Below, in pieces: positions 52,714-61,548 of a DNA stretch of 64,000 nucleotides; position 1 is the first letter of the stretch, and each line of letters starts with the position of its first letter. The notes beneath the pieces were generated by a model. That model had not been told where the DNA came from. It did no database searches and was given only the letters and a program-made list of their open reading frames with translations. A program made the translations under genes and the position numbers. The stretch spans positions 6,390,001 to 6,454,000 of the forward strand of contig NZ_CP107841.1 of the NCBI RefSeq assembly GCF_036346855.1, given 5' to 3'. This DNA comes from Streptomyces europaeiscabiei. GTDB lineage: Bacteria; Actinomycetota; Actinomycetes; Streptomycetales; Streptomycetaceae.

Positions 52714-55038
52714 TCAGCTCTCCACGGCCCGGACCTCCGTATCGCAGTGCAACCGGCGGTCCGGGCCCACCTCGCGCACAGGGCCCGTCAGGGTCAGCCG
52801 CACCCGGTGGCGTACGTCCACGCTCGACGCGGCCAACCGCAGTTCCAGGTCGCCCGGTTCGACCACGCGCCGCCCCGAACGGTCCGTGAAGGACGACACG
52901 TCCGCGTGGAAGCGGAAGGTCACCCGCCGCGCCTCACCCGGCTCCAGCTCCACGCGCCGGTAGGCGATCAGGCGTACGTCCGGGCGGGTCACCGAGGCCA
53001 CCGGGTCGTGCAGGTAGAGCTGGACGACCTCCGCACCCGCCCGCTCTCCCGTGTTGCGGACGGTCAGCGAGACGTCGTACGTGCCGTCTCCGTCCGTCGA
53101 GAGCTCAGCGCCCTCGCCCCCGTCCTCGAAGTCCGTCCACGCGAACGTGGTGTACGAGCCGCCGTGCCCGAAGGGATACAGCGGGGTGGGGTCGATGTTG
53201 CTCGCGCCGCCCAGGAGGCCCAATGGCGGCTGGAGGTACGTCCACGGCTGGCCACCGGGCCGGTGCGGGACGCTCACCGGGAGGCGGCCGGACGGGGAGA
53301 CGCGGCCCGACAGCACTCCCGCCACCGCCGGGCCGCCCTCCTCCCCGGGGAAGAACGCCTGGACCACGCCCGCCAGTCGCCCGTGCCAGCGGCCCAGCGC
53401 GTACGGACGCCCGGTGAGCAGGAGCGCCACCACCGGCGTACCCGTGGCGATCAACGCGTCCAGCAGCTCCGCCTGGACCCCGGGCAGGCGCAGATCCTCC
53501 GCGTCGCAGCCCTCACCCGAGGTGCCACGGCCGAACAGGCCCGCCCGGTCGCCGAGCACCGCCACGCAGACGTCGGCCTCGGAGGCCCGCGCGACCGCCT
53601 CCGGGAACCCTCCTGTGTCCGCACCGTCCACGTCACTGCCCGCCGCGTACGTGATCTTCGCGTCGGGGAGTTCGGTGCGCAGGGACTGGAGGACGGTCGG
53701 GATCTCGATGCCCAGCGGCGTGCCGGGGTGGGCCGGCAGGACGTGGGAGGGGAAGGAGTAGCAGCCGAGCATGGCGAGCGGGTCGTCGGCGCGTGGGCCC
53801 ACCAGCGCGATCCTGATGTCCGGGGCCAACGGCAGTACGTCGTCGGGGTTGTCCAGCAGGACGACCGACTCCTCGGCCAGGCGGCGGGCCAGGGCGCGGT
53901 TCGCCGTCGAGTCCAGGGAGATGCGCTCGACATCCGGTTCCGGGGCCCAGTCCTCGTCGAGCATGCCCAGCTCGCACTTCTGGAGCAGGACCCGGCGGGC
54001 CGCCCGGTCCACCAGGGACTCCGGGCTCTCACCCGCCCGCACCGCCTCCACGAGGGGCTTGCCGTAGCAGCGCAGGGTCGGCAGTTCCACGTCGAGGCCC
54101 GCCGCCAGCGCCGCGTGCGCGGCCTCCGCGCGGCTTCCCGCCACGCGGTGGTTCGTCTCCAGGAAGCCGATGCCGAAGTAGTCGGAGACGACCGTGCCGG
54201 TGAAGCCCCAGTCGTCGCGCAGGAGTTCGGTCAACAGGTGGGGGTCCGCCGAGACCGGGACGCCGTCCGTCTCCGTGTACGCCGCCATCACCGAGCGCGC
54301 GCCGCCCTCGCGCACCGCCATCTCGAACGGGGGCAGGGTCACGTCCGCGAACTCCCGTACACCGGCCCGTACGGGCGCGTGGTTGCGAGCGCCGACGGAC
54401 GCGGCGTACCCCGCGAAGTGCTTCAGCGTGGCGACGATCCCGGCCGACTCCAGGCCACGGACGTACGCCGTGCCGACCGTGGACACGAGGTACGGGTCCT
54501 CGCCGATCGTCTCCTCGACCCGCCCCCAGCGCGGGTCGCGGACCACGTCCAGAACGGGGGACAGTCCCTGGTGGATGCCGACGGAGGCCAGGTCGTCGCC
54601 GATCCGCCGGGCCATCTCCTCCACGAGCGCGGGGTCGAAGGTCGCGCCCCAGGCCAGGGGGACCGGGTAGGCGGTCGCGCGCCAGGCGGTGAAGCCGGCG
54701 AGGCACTCCTCGTGGGCGACGGCGGGGATGCCGAAACGGTTCGCGGCCATGATGCGGCGCTGGGCGCGGGCCAGTGCACGCGCGCCCAGCGCCGGGTCCA
54801 CGGGGGCCGTGCCGAAGACACGGGTGAGCTGGCCGAGGCCCCGGGTGATCAGCTCGTCGAAGTCGAACGACTCCGTCATGCCCTGCTCGTCGGGGGCGAT
54901 GTCCTCGCCGTTCGAGTCGCTCTTCACCCACACGCCGTAGAGCTGGGCGGTCTTCTCCTCCAGGGTCATCCGGGAGAGAAGGTCGTCGACCCGGGCCGCT
55001 GCGGGCAGGGCGGGGTCACGCCAAAGGGCCGTGGTCAT
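52714..55038 (-). CDS. Intracellular GH3 beta-xylosidase/beta-glucosidase
   Basis: This 774-residue family 3 glycosidase has no signal peptide, so it acts on imported oligosaccharides. The nucleophile is Asp286 in TGTVVSDYFGIG, with KHFAGY and the second-domain region (GDRAGLFGRGTSGEG) present. A fibronectin-III-like C-terminal domain follows. It is the last gene of the minus-strand set of binding protein, two permeases and GH3. Length and order match the bxlEFGA xylobiose operon known from Streptomyces, so a beta-xylosidase is likely; beta-glucosidase activity cannot be excluded. Confidence 0.88.
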   Translation of the reverse strand: MTTALWRDPALPAAARVDDLLSRMTLEEKTAQLYGVWVKSDSNGEDIAPDEQGMTESFDFDELITRGLGQLTRVFGTAPVDPALGARALARAQRRIMAANRFGIPAVAHEECLAGFTAWRATAYPVPLAWGATFDPALVEEMARRIGDDLASVGIHQGLSPVLDVVRDPRWGRVEETIGEDPYLVSTVGTAYVRGLESAGIVATLKHFAGYAASVGARNHAPVRAGVREFADVTLPPFEMAVREGGARSVMAAYTETDGVPVSADPHLLTELLRDDWGFTGTVVSDYFGIGFLETNHRVAGSRAEAAHAALAAGLDVELPTLRCYGKPLVEAVRAGESPESLVDRAARRVLLQKCELGMLDEDWAPEPDVERISLDSTANRALARRLAEESVVLLDNPDDVLPLAPDIRIALVGPRADDPLAMLGCYSFPSHVLPAHPGTPLGIEIPTVLQSLRTELPDAKITYAAGSDVDGADTGGFPEAVARASEADVCVAVLGDRAGLFGRGTSGEGCDAEDLRLPGVQAELLDALIATGTPVVALLLTGRPYALGRWHGRLAGVVQAFFPGEEGGPAVAGVLSGRVSPSGRLPVSVPHRPGGQPWTYLQPPLGLLGGASNIDPTPLYPFGHGGSYTTFAWTDFEDGGEGAELSTDGDGTYDVSLTVRNTGERAGAEVVQLYLHDPVASVTRPDVRLIAYRRVELEPGEARRVTFRFHADVSSFTDRSGRRVVEPGDLELRLAASSVDVRHRVRLTLTGPVREVGPDRRLHCDTEVRAVES

Positions 55039-55091
55039 GAAACTCCTGTCATGGGTTGGTGAGTTTCAGTGGCAACGATGCGATGGGGGTG

Positions 55092-55994
55092 TCACTTGCC
55101 TCCCACCCCCATCAACCCGCCCACCAGCGCCCGTCGCGCCACCAGGTACACGGCGAAGATCGGGATGCCGGAGAGGACGACCGAGGCGAGCACGGCGGGG
55201 ATGTTGATGCCGAACTGGCTGACGTAGTTGAAGAGTCCGAGGGTGAGAACGCGCGGCTCGTCGGACTGGGTGAAGATCAGCGGGAAGAGGAACCCGTTCC
55301 AGGCCTGGAGCGCCGAGAAGATGACGACCGTGCTGATGCCGCCCTTGGCCAGCGGGATCGTCAGCTGGAAGAGCATCCGGAGCGGGGACGCGCCGTCCAG
55401 GGCCATCGCCTCGTACAGGTCTTCGGAGACGTCCCGGAGTGTGCCCACCAGGACCAGGACCGAGACCGGCATCGCGAAGGCGGCCGTCGGGAGGATGACG
55501 GCCAGGAGGGTGTCGTAGAGGTCGAGTTTCGCGATCAGCAAATACAACGGGACGACCACCGCCTGTGCCGGGATCGCCACGCCCAGGAGGAACAGGCGGA
55601 AGGCCGCGTTCGACCAGCGGTCGCGGGTACGGACGGTGACGTACGCCAGAGGGATGGACAAGGACAGGACGATGCCCACGACCGACACCGCGACGATCGC
55701 CGTGTTGCTCAGCAGATGGCCGAAGCCGGTGGTGAGGACGGTGTTGTAGTTGTCGAGGGTCGGGTCCGTGGGGGGCTTGAGGGGGTTGCCCGTCAGAGCC
55801 TTGTCGGCGCCCGTGAGGGAGGCCGACAGCATCGCGTAGATGGGGATCAGGACGATGGCCAGCCAGATGAACGCGCCCAGGCCCGCCACCGGGTTGGCGC
55901 GCCTGGTCCAGTGGCGTCGGCGGCGAGAGGCGGTCACGCGCTCGCGCGAGGGCTCGTCGGTCTTCGTGGGGCGCGCCAACGTGTCGTGTGACAT
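55092..55994 (-). CDS. Sugar ABC transporter permease (MalG type)
   Basis: This 300-residue inner-membrane permease has six predicted helices and the MalG-type EAA loop (EDLYEAMALDGASPLRMLFQ). A basic cytoplasmic N-terminus (SRRRRHWTRRANPV) precedes the first helix. It pairs with the permease encoded just upstream. No ATPase gene is present, as is usual for Streptomyces sugar transporters that share the MsiK ATPase. Confidence 0.9.
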   Translation of the reverse strand: MSHDTLARPTKTDEPSRERVTASRRRRHWTRRANPVAGLGAFIWLAIVLIPIYAMLSASLTGADKALTGNPLKPPTDPTLDNYNTVLTTGFGHLLSNTAIVAVSVVGIVLSLSIPLAYVTVRTRDRWSNAAFRLFLLGVAIPAQAVVVPLYLLIAKLDLYDTLLAVILPTAAFAMPVSVLVLVGTLRDVSEDLYEAMALDGASPLRMLFQLTIPLAKGGISTVVIFSALQAWNGFLFPLIFTQSDEPRVLTLGLFNYVSQFGINIPAVLASVVLSGIPIFAVYLVARRALVGGLMGVGGK

Positions 55995-56003
55995 TCCGGC
56001 CCG

Positions 56004-56909
56004 TCACATCCCTTCGCGGGTGCTGCGCATGGCGCCGAATCCCGTCAGCCGGACCAGGACCAGCGAGAGGCCGGTCGCGGCGATGACCAGGAAGGACGCG
56101 ATGGCGCTCGCGTAGCCGAAGTCGTAGGTCTTGAAGCCCGCCTCGTACATCAGGTAGGGCAGGATCGCGGTGTCCGTGCCGGGGCCGCCCTTGGTGAGGA
56201 TCAGGACCGTCTCGAAGTACGTCAGTGAGCCGACGACCATCAGGACCGTGGACGTGGTGATCGTGTGGCGCAGCTGCGGGAGCGTGATCGAGAAGAACTG
56301 GCGGTAGCGGCCGGCACCGTCGATGGCGGCGGCCTGGTAGAGGACGTCGGGGATCTGGCGGGCCCCGCCCTGGTAGATCAGGGTGTGGAAGGGGATGAAC
56401 TGCCAGCCGCCGACGAAGACGATCGCGAGGAACGCGCCGCTCTGCGAGCCCAGGGTGTCCTTCTGGATGATGCCGAAGTTCGGGTCGAGGAGGGCGTAGA
56501 AGAGGATCGCGATGGCGGTGGAGGAGAGCAGGAACGGGACGAAGAAGACCGCGGAGAGGATCGCGCGGTTGCGCTGCCGGCCCGCCGCCCAGACGCCGAG
56601 CAGGAGGGCGATGACCGTCTGGAACACCCAGCTGGCGACCGTCAGGACGACGGTCAGCCACAGGGACTGCGTCATCCGGGGGTCGTCGAGGAGCTTGCGC
56701 CAGTTGTCGAGGCCCACCGGCCGCGGGTCGCCGAGGCCGTCCCAGCTGGTGAAGGAGAGATAGAGGGCCAGGGCCATCGGGACGACCGCGAAGAAGGTGA
56801 AGAAGAGGACGCCGGGGAGGGCCCAGGCGGCGTGCGGGCGGCCGGTGCGGCTCGCGTGGTGCGCCTGCCCCTTCCGCGCCGTCGGGGTCTTCTCGACCGT
56901 GACGGTCAT
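56004..56909 (-). CDS. Sugar ABC transporter permease (MalF type)
   Basis: This 301-residue permease starts at the ATG at 56909, overlapping the binding-protein stop (ATGA). It has six predicted helices and an EAA-type loop ([20 protein letters not shown]). The N-terminus is basic ([20 protein letters not shown]). It ends nine bp before the second permease and forms the channel with it. Confidence 0.92.
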   Translation of the reverse strand: MTVTVEKTPTARKGQAHHASRTGRPHAAWALPGVLFFTFFAVVPMALALYLSFTSWDGLGDPRPVGLDNWRKLLDDPRMTQSLWLTVVLTVASWVFQTVIALLLGVWAAGRQRNRAILSAVFFVPFLLSSTAIAILFYALLDPNFGIIQKDTLGSQSGAFLAIVFVGGWQFIPFHTLIYQGGARQIPDVLYQAAAIDGAGRYRQFFSITLPQLRHTITTSTVLMVVGSLTYFETVLILTKGGPGTDTAILPYLMYEAGFKTYDFGYASAIASFLVIAATGLSLVLVRLTGFGAMRSTREGM

Positions 56910-58270
56910 TTCAGGCCCTTGCACGCCGTCACGAACTCGCTCGGCGTGGACTTGCCCGCGAACAGCTTGCCTATCTCCGTGTGCATCTTGGTGCCGAGGC
57001 CGTCGCCGAGCGCCTGGTCCCAGGAGAGCGTGAACGCGGGGGCCTTCTGCACCATGTCGTACTGGAACTTCGCGTACTCGGGGTTGGGCGCGGAGGTGAG
57101 GAGGCCGGCGGCGTTCGAGGTGGTCGGGACGTCGCCGTTGTCGATCAGGGCCTGCGCGTACGCCTGGGAGGCGCAGTCCTTCAGGAAGCCGACCGCCAGG
57201 TCCTTGTTCTTCGTACGGGCGTTGACGGACCAGTAGTTGGTGGGGTTGCCGACGACGTTGCGGACATCGCCCGTGCCGCCCTCGACGGTCGGGAAGGGGG
57301 CCCAGCCCAGGTTCGCCTTGGCGAAGTCCGGGAACTTGCCGAGCTGAGTGGAGTACTCCCAGGAGCCCATCAGGTGCATGGCGGCCTTGCCGCGCGCGAA
57401 GACCGCGGGGGCGCCGCCGTTGACGTACGACACCGAGGTGAACTTGGAGCCGAAGGCGTCGTCGTCGACGAGTTCCTTGACCAGTTCGGCGGCCTTGAGG
57501 ATCGTGGGGTCGCCCCAGCCCTCGGCGTCGCCGTCCTGGATGCGCTTGAAGACCTCGGGGCCGCCGATACGGTCGACCAGGTACTCCAGCCACATCAGCT
57601 CGGGCCAGACGTCGGATCCGCCCAGGGCGAAGGGGGTGATCTTCGCCTTCTTGAGCTTGGCGTTGTTGTCGAGCAACTGGTCCCAGGTGGTGGGGGGCTG
57701 GAGCTTGTGCTCGGCGAAGACGGCCTTGTTGTAGAAGAGGATCACCGGTTGCATGCCGCGCATCGGAATGCCGTAGTGGCGGCCCTTGAGATCGCCTGCG
57801 GCCAGGACCGACGGCAGGAAGCCGTCCTTGAGGACCGGGTCGCCCTCGATGACGTCGGTGAGGTCGGTGAGCTTGCCCGCCTCCTCGTACGGCTTGATCG
57901 AGCCGCCGCCCCAGTTGAAGAACACGTCCGGGGCGCTGGGGGAGCCCATGGCCGTGCGGAGCTTGGGGGAGTAGTCGGAGCCGGGGACCTTCTGCAGCTT
58001 GATGGTGCCGCCGGCCTTCTTCGCCGCCGCCGACTTGTTGAACCGGTCGACGCCCGCCTGTTGGACCTTCACCGCGTCGTCGCCGTACACGAACGCGGTG
58101 AGCGTCTTGCCGTCCCCGGCGCCGCCCCCGCCGCCGGAGCCGCAGGCGGTGAGGCCGGTGCCGAGTCCCGCGGTGAGCAACGAGGCTGAACCGGCGCCGA
58201 GGAACCAGCGCCTGCTGAACGGCCGGCCGCCCGCGCTGTTGCCGGTGACCTGGCCTCTACTCTGCTCCAT
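56906..58270 (-). CDS. Sugar ABC transporter substrate-binding lipoprotein
   Basis: This 454-residue extracellular binding protein starts at 58270 with GAAGGGTG before it. The signal has twin arginines (FSRRWFLG, residues 19-25) and a lipobox LTAC with Cys43, so it is probably a Tat-exported lipoprotein. The mature part is a family-1 type sugar-binding fold. By its context (GH3, LacI regulator, xylanase nearby) the ligand is probably xylobiose or another xylo-oligosaccharide. It is the first gene of the operon. Confidence 0.9.
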   Translation of the reverse strand: MEQSRGQVTGNSAGGRPFSRRWFLGAGSASLLTAGLGTGLTACGSGGGGGAGDGKTLTAFVYGDDAVKVQQAGVDRFNKSAAAKKAGGTIKLQKVPGSDYSPKLRTAMGSPSAPDVFFNWGGGSIKPYEEAGKLTDLTDVIEGDPVLKDGFLPSVLAAGDLKGRHYGIPMRGMQPVILFYNKAVFAEHKLQPPTTWDQLLDNNAKLKKAKITPFALGGSDVWPELMWLEYLVDRIGGPEVFKRIQDGDAEGWGDPTILKAAELVKELVDDDAFGSKFTSVSYVNGGAPAVFARGKAAMHLMGSWEYSTQLGKFPDFAKANLGWAPFPTVEGGTGDVRNVVGNPTNYWSVNARTKNKDLAVGFLKDCASQAYAQALIDNGDVPTTSNAAGLLTSAPNPEYAKFQYDMVQKAPAFTLSWDQALGDGLGTKMHTEIGKLFAGKSTPSEFVTACKGLK

Positions 58271-58284
58271 GACAGCACCCTTCA

Positions 58285-58337
58285 CGAATGTTCGGACGCG
58301 CGAATGTTTCGGATGGCACTTCGAATGTTCCGGGAAC
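58285..58337 (-). promoter_or_regulatory. Operator cluster before the transporter operon
   Basis: Three CGAATGTT boxes lie at 58285, 58301 and 58322. The middle one, CGAATGTTTCG (58301-58311), has the form CGAA-N3-TTCG; the first is CGAATGTTCG (N2). The third runs into the palindrome GTTCCGGGAAC (58327-58337). These overlap and follow the -10 of the minus-strand promoter and are candidate binding sites for the divergent LacI regulator. Confidence 0.6.
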
Positions 58338-58363
58338 GTATGACTGTCGAAAGGGTTCGTCAA
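58335..58363 (-). promoter_or_regulatory. Promoter of the sugar transporter operon
   Basis: On the minus strand, TTGACG (58363-58358) and TACGTT (58340-58335) are 17 bp apart, a near-consensus vegetative promoter. The start point would fall in the operator cluster, which fits repression by steric block. Confidence 0.7.
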
Positions 58364-58391
58364 GAGGTCGCGCAGGGATACGATCCCGCTC

Positions 58392-59489
58392 ATGAAGCCC
58401 GCGAAGCCCGAGGAAACCCAGACAAGAGCGCGTGCGTCGCGGTCCACGCAGACCGCGACGCTCGCCGAGATCGCCCGCCAGGCCGGCGTTTCGGCTCCGA
58501 CTGTTTCGAAGGTGCTCAACGGCCGCGCGGATGTCGCGCCCGCGACCCGTACCCGCGTCGAGGACCTGCTGCGCGCGTACGGCTACCGCCGCCGACGCGC
58601 CGAGGCGAGCCGGTCCCCCCTCATTGACCTGGTCTTCCACGAACTGGAGAGCGCCTGGGCGATGGAGGTCATCCGGGGGGTCGAGAACATCGCGCGGGAG
58701 GAGGGCCTGAGCGTCGTCCTCTCCGAGAGCGCGGGCCGGCTCACCCCCGGCCGCACCTGGGCCGACCAGGTCGCCGCGCGCCGCCCGCACGGGGTCGTCC
58801 TCGTGCTGTCCGGGCTCGACGAGTCCCAGCGCGCGCTGCTGACCAGCAGGTCCATCCCGTTCGTGGTGATGGACCCGGCCGGTGACCCCGGTGACGACGT
58901 GCCCTCGATCGGCGCCACCAACTGGCAGGGCGGCCTGGCCGCCACCCGCCATCTGGTCGAACTCGGCCACCGGCGTATCGGTGCCATCAGCGGCCCCTCG
59001 CGGATGATGTGCAGCCGCGCCCGGGTCGACGGCTACCGGGCCGCCCTGGAGACCGCCGGGCTGCCGGTCGACCCGGGCCTGCTCAAGGCCGGCGACTTCC
59101 ATCACGAGACCGGCTACCGGCTGGGCCTGGAACTGCTGCGTCGCCCCGACCGCCCGACGGCAGTCTTCGCCGGCAACGACCTCCAGGCGCTCGGCCTCTA
59201 CGAGGCCGCCCGGGAACTGGGCCTGCGCATCCCGGAGGACCTGAGCGTGGTCGGCTTCGACGACCTGCCGGTGGCCCGCTGGGTGGGGCCGCCGCTGACG
59301 ACCGTACGGCAGCCGCTGATGGAGATGGCCGAGGCGGCGGCCCGGCTCGTCCTCGACCTCGGCCGCCAGGACGGCTCCTCGGCGGCGACCCGGGTGGAAC
59401 TGGCGACGAGCCTGGTGGTGCGGAGCAGTACGGGGGTGCCGCCGAGCGGCACTGACACCGACCGGGTCCTGAGGCCGACCGAGTCCTGA
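58392..59489 (+). CDS. LacI-family transcriptional regulator
   Basis: This 365-residue repressor has an N-terminal helix-turn-helix ([22 protein letters not shown]), a hinge ([20 protein letters not shown]) and a periplasmic-binding-protein-like sensor domain. The sensor contains [39 protein letters not shown] and [20 protein letters not shown]. It diverges from the transporter operon, which it probably controls (BxlR-like). The extra N-terminal basic segment is typical of Streptomyces. Its 3' end merges into a tandem repeat array. Confidence 0.9.
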   Translation: MKPAKPEETQTRARASRSTQTATLAEIARQAGVSAPTVSKVLNGRADVAPATRTRVEDLLRAYGYRRRRAEASRSPLIDLVFHELESAWAMEVIRGVENIAREEGLSVVLSESAGRLTPGRTWADQVAARRPHGVVLVLSGLDESQRALLTSRSIPFVVMDPAGDPGDDVPSIGATNWQGGLAATRHLVELGHRRIGAISGPSRMMCSRARVDGYRAALETAGLPVDPGLLKAGDFHHETGYRLGLELLRRPDRPTAVFAGNDLQALGLYEAARELGLRIPEDLSVVGFDDLPVARWVGPPLTTVRQPLMEMAEAAARLVLDLGRQDGSSAATRVELATSLVVRSSTGVPPSGTDTDRVLRPTES

Positions 59490-59850
59490 CGTCATTGGTC
59501 GTCTGGCGCCGGCGGTGCCCCGAGGTCAGCCGTGTGCGGACGCCTGCCGAGTCCTGAGGCCGACCGGGTCCTGAGGCGGGCCGTGCTCTGACGTCAGTGG
59601 TCGTCTGACGGCGGCGGTGCCCCGAGGTCAGCCGTGTGCGGACGCCTGCCGAGTCCTGAGGCAGGCCGTGCTCTGACGTCAGTGGTCGTCTGGCGCCGGC
59701 GGTGCCCCGAAGTCAGCCGTGTGCGGACGCCCGCCGAGTCCTGAGGCCGACCGGGTCCTGAGGCCGACCGGGTCCTGAGGCAGGCCGTGCTCTGAGGCCG
59801 GCCGTGTGCTGACGCCGACCGTGCCCTGACGCCAACTGCCCCCGAAGTCA
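59470..59850. repeat. Tandem repeat array from the LacI gene 3' end
   Basis: Three 73-bp units begin at 59488, 59590 and 59675 (first bases GACGTCAKTGGTCGTCTG). They are separated by copies of CGACCGGGTCCTGAGGC, which is itself the 3' coding end of the LacI gene (LRPTES). The array covers most of the 620-bp stretch after LacI. No gene is supported here. Confidence 0.8.
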
Positions 59851-59861
59851 GCCCTGCCCGG

Positions 59862-59884
59862 AAGGGGTGCGGGGAACTGCGCGA
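59862..59884 (-). repeat. Dispersed intergenic repeat, copy 4 (inverted)
   Basis: AAGGGGTGCGGGGAACTGCG (inverted orientation) matches the TCGCGCAGTTCCCCGCGCCC element. It abuts the tandem array, as copy 3 abuts the other minisatellite. Confidence 0.7.
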
Positions 59885-60033
59885 TCGGCCACGGCGGAGC
59901 GGCGGTCGGGCTGCGGACCGGACTCGGCGACCGGCCACGGCGGAGCGGCGGTCGGCTGTGGATCGGACCCGGCGGACGGGTGTCCGACGCGGTCAAGCGC
60001 CGCCGGTGACCCGTGTGGCCGAAAGTTGATGTA

Positions 60034-60063
60034 TTGACGGGGTGAGACAACCCGCTCCACACT
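60034..60063 (+). promoter_or_regulatory. Promoter of the CBM2 xylanase
   Basis: TTGACG (60034-60039) and CACACT (60058-60063) are 18 bp apart. A half-site CCGAAAGTT lies just upstream (60019-60027). Confidence 0.5.
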
Positions 60064-60088
60064 CCTCCGCAGTCAATCGGTTGCACAA

Positions 60089-60101
60089 CCGAAACTTTCG
60101 G
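60089..60101 (+). promoter_or_regulatory. Operator CCGAAACTTTCGG before the xylanase
   Basis: This near-perfect palindrome holds CGAA-ACT-TTCG, the same CGAA-N3-TTCG form as the site at 58301 before the transporter operon. It lies between promoter and ribosome site, 12 bp before the ATG. Boxes of this kind precede Streptomyces xylanase genes. Confidence 0.7.
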
Positions 60102-60112
60102 AGGCACCCGCA

Positions 60113-61480
60113 ATGAGAACCTCCAGAACCCCCTTGCGTTCCCGTCTCGCTTCCCTGTTCACCGGCGTGGCCGCCCTCGCAGCCCTGCTCGTCGCGGCCC
60201 CCGCCGCCCACGCCGCCGACCCGCCCCTGCGTGACCTCGCCGCCGCCAAGGGCAAGGGCATCGGCACCGCGGTGACCGGCTCCAAGCTCACCGGCACCTA
60301 CGGTGAGATCGCGGGCCGGGAGTTCAACTGGCTCACCCCCGGCAACGCCATGAAGTGGGGCTCCGTCGAGCCCACCCGGGGCAATTTCAACTGGACCGAG
60401 GCCGACAGAATCGTCGACTTCGCCGAGGCCCACGACCAGGACGTACGCGGCCACACCCTGGTCTGGCACAGCCAGAACCCGAGCTGGCTCGACAACGGCA
60501 CCTGGACGCCCGCGCAGCTCAGCCAGCTGATGAACGACCACATCGCGCTCGAAGTCGGCCGCTACAAGGGCCGGTTGGCCGCCTGGGACGTGGTGAACGA
60601 ACCCTTCAACGAGGACGGCACCTACCGCCAGACCCTCTGGTACAACGGCCTCGGCACCGACTACATCGCCCAGGCGCTCACCGCCGCCCGCGCCGCCGAC
60701 CCGGCCGCCAAGCTCTACATCAACGACTACAACGTCGAGGGCGTCAACGCCAAGAGCACGGCCCTCTACAACCTGGTCAGGGACCTGAAGGCGCGAGGCG
60801 TCCCGATCGACGGGGTCGGCCTCCAGGCCCATCTGATCCTCGGCCAGGTGCCGTCGACCCTGCAGCAGAACATCCAGCGCTTCGCCGACCTGGGCGTGGA
60901 CGTCGCCATCACGGAACTCGACATCCGGATGCAACTTCCGGCCACCGAGGCCAAGCTGGCCCAGCAGCGCACCGAGTACGACGCCGTGGTGAAGGCCTGC
61001 GTGGCCGTGACCCGCTGCACCGCCGTCACCGTCTGGGGATTCACCGACTCCGACTCCTGGATCCCGGACACCTTCCCGGGACAGGGCGCGGCGACCCCGT
61101 ACGACGAGAACTACGCGCCGAAACCCGCGTACCACGGCATCGTGACGGCGCTCGGCGGCACGGTGACCGAGCCACCGGTCCCGGCCGGCTGCTCGGCCGC
61201 GTACAGCGTCGCCAACCAGTGGAACACCGGCTTCACCGGCAATGTGACGATCCGCTGCGCCGCCGGGTCCTCGCTCTCCTCCTGGAGGGTCACCTGGACG
61301 TTCGGGGCCGGTCAGCAGGTCGGCCAGGCCTGGAACGCGACATGCACCCAGACCGGCGCGACCGTCAGCTGTGCCAACGCCTCCTGGAACGGCGGCGTGT
61401 CGAGTGGCGGTTCGGTGAGCTTCGGCTTCAACGGCACCTGGAGCGGCAGCAACCCGGTGCCGACCGTGACGTTGGGCTGA
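60113..61480 (+). CDS. Secreted GH10 xylanase with CBM2 module
   Basis: This 455-residue exported endo-xylanase has a signal peptide with a basic start (RTSRTPLRSRLASLF) and cleavage near AHAAD. The GH10 domain has acid/base Glu163 in WDVVNEPF and nucleophile Glu268 in AITELDIRM. After a short linker, residues about 360-455 form a family-2-like carbohydrate-binding module (NQWNTGFTGNVTIRC, ASWNGGVSSGGSVSFGFNGT). A GGAGG ribosome site overlaps the end of the operator. It is a second GH10 enzyme, in addition to the module-free one at 2853. Confidence 0.93.
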   Translation: MRTSRTPLRSRLASLFTGVAALAALLVAAPAAHAADPPLRDLAAAKGKGIGTAVTGSKLTGTYGEIAGREFNWLTPGNAMKWGSVEPTRGNFNWTEADRIVDFAEAHDQDVRGHTLVWHSQNPSWLDNGTWTPAQLSQLMNDHIALEVGRYKGRLAAWDVVNEPFNEDGTYRQTLWYNGLGTDYIAQALTAARAADPAAKLYINDYNVEGVNAKSTALYNLVRDLKARGVPIDGVGLQAHLILGQVPSTLQQNIQRFADLGVDVAITELDIRMQLPATEAKLAQQRTEYDAVVKACVAVTRCTAVTVWGFTDSDSWIPDTFPGQGAATPYDENYAPKPAYHGIVTALGGTVTEPPVPAGCSAAYSVANQWNTGFTGNVTIRCAAGSSLSSWRVTWTFGAGQQVGQAWNATCTQTGATVSCANASWNGGVSSGGSVSFGFNGTWSGSNPVPTVTLG

Positions 61481-61548
61481 GAAGTCTGAGAATTTCCGAA
61501 GGAAAGGCGGCAGGTAGTTTCTCGCCGTAACAATTCGGACGTACGTTC

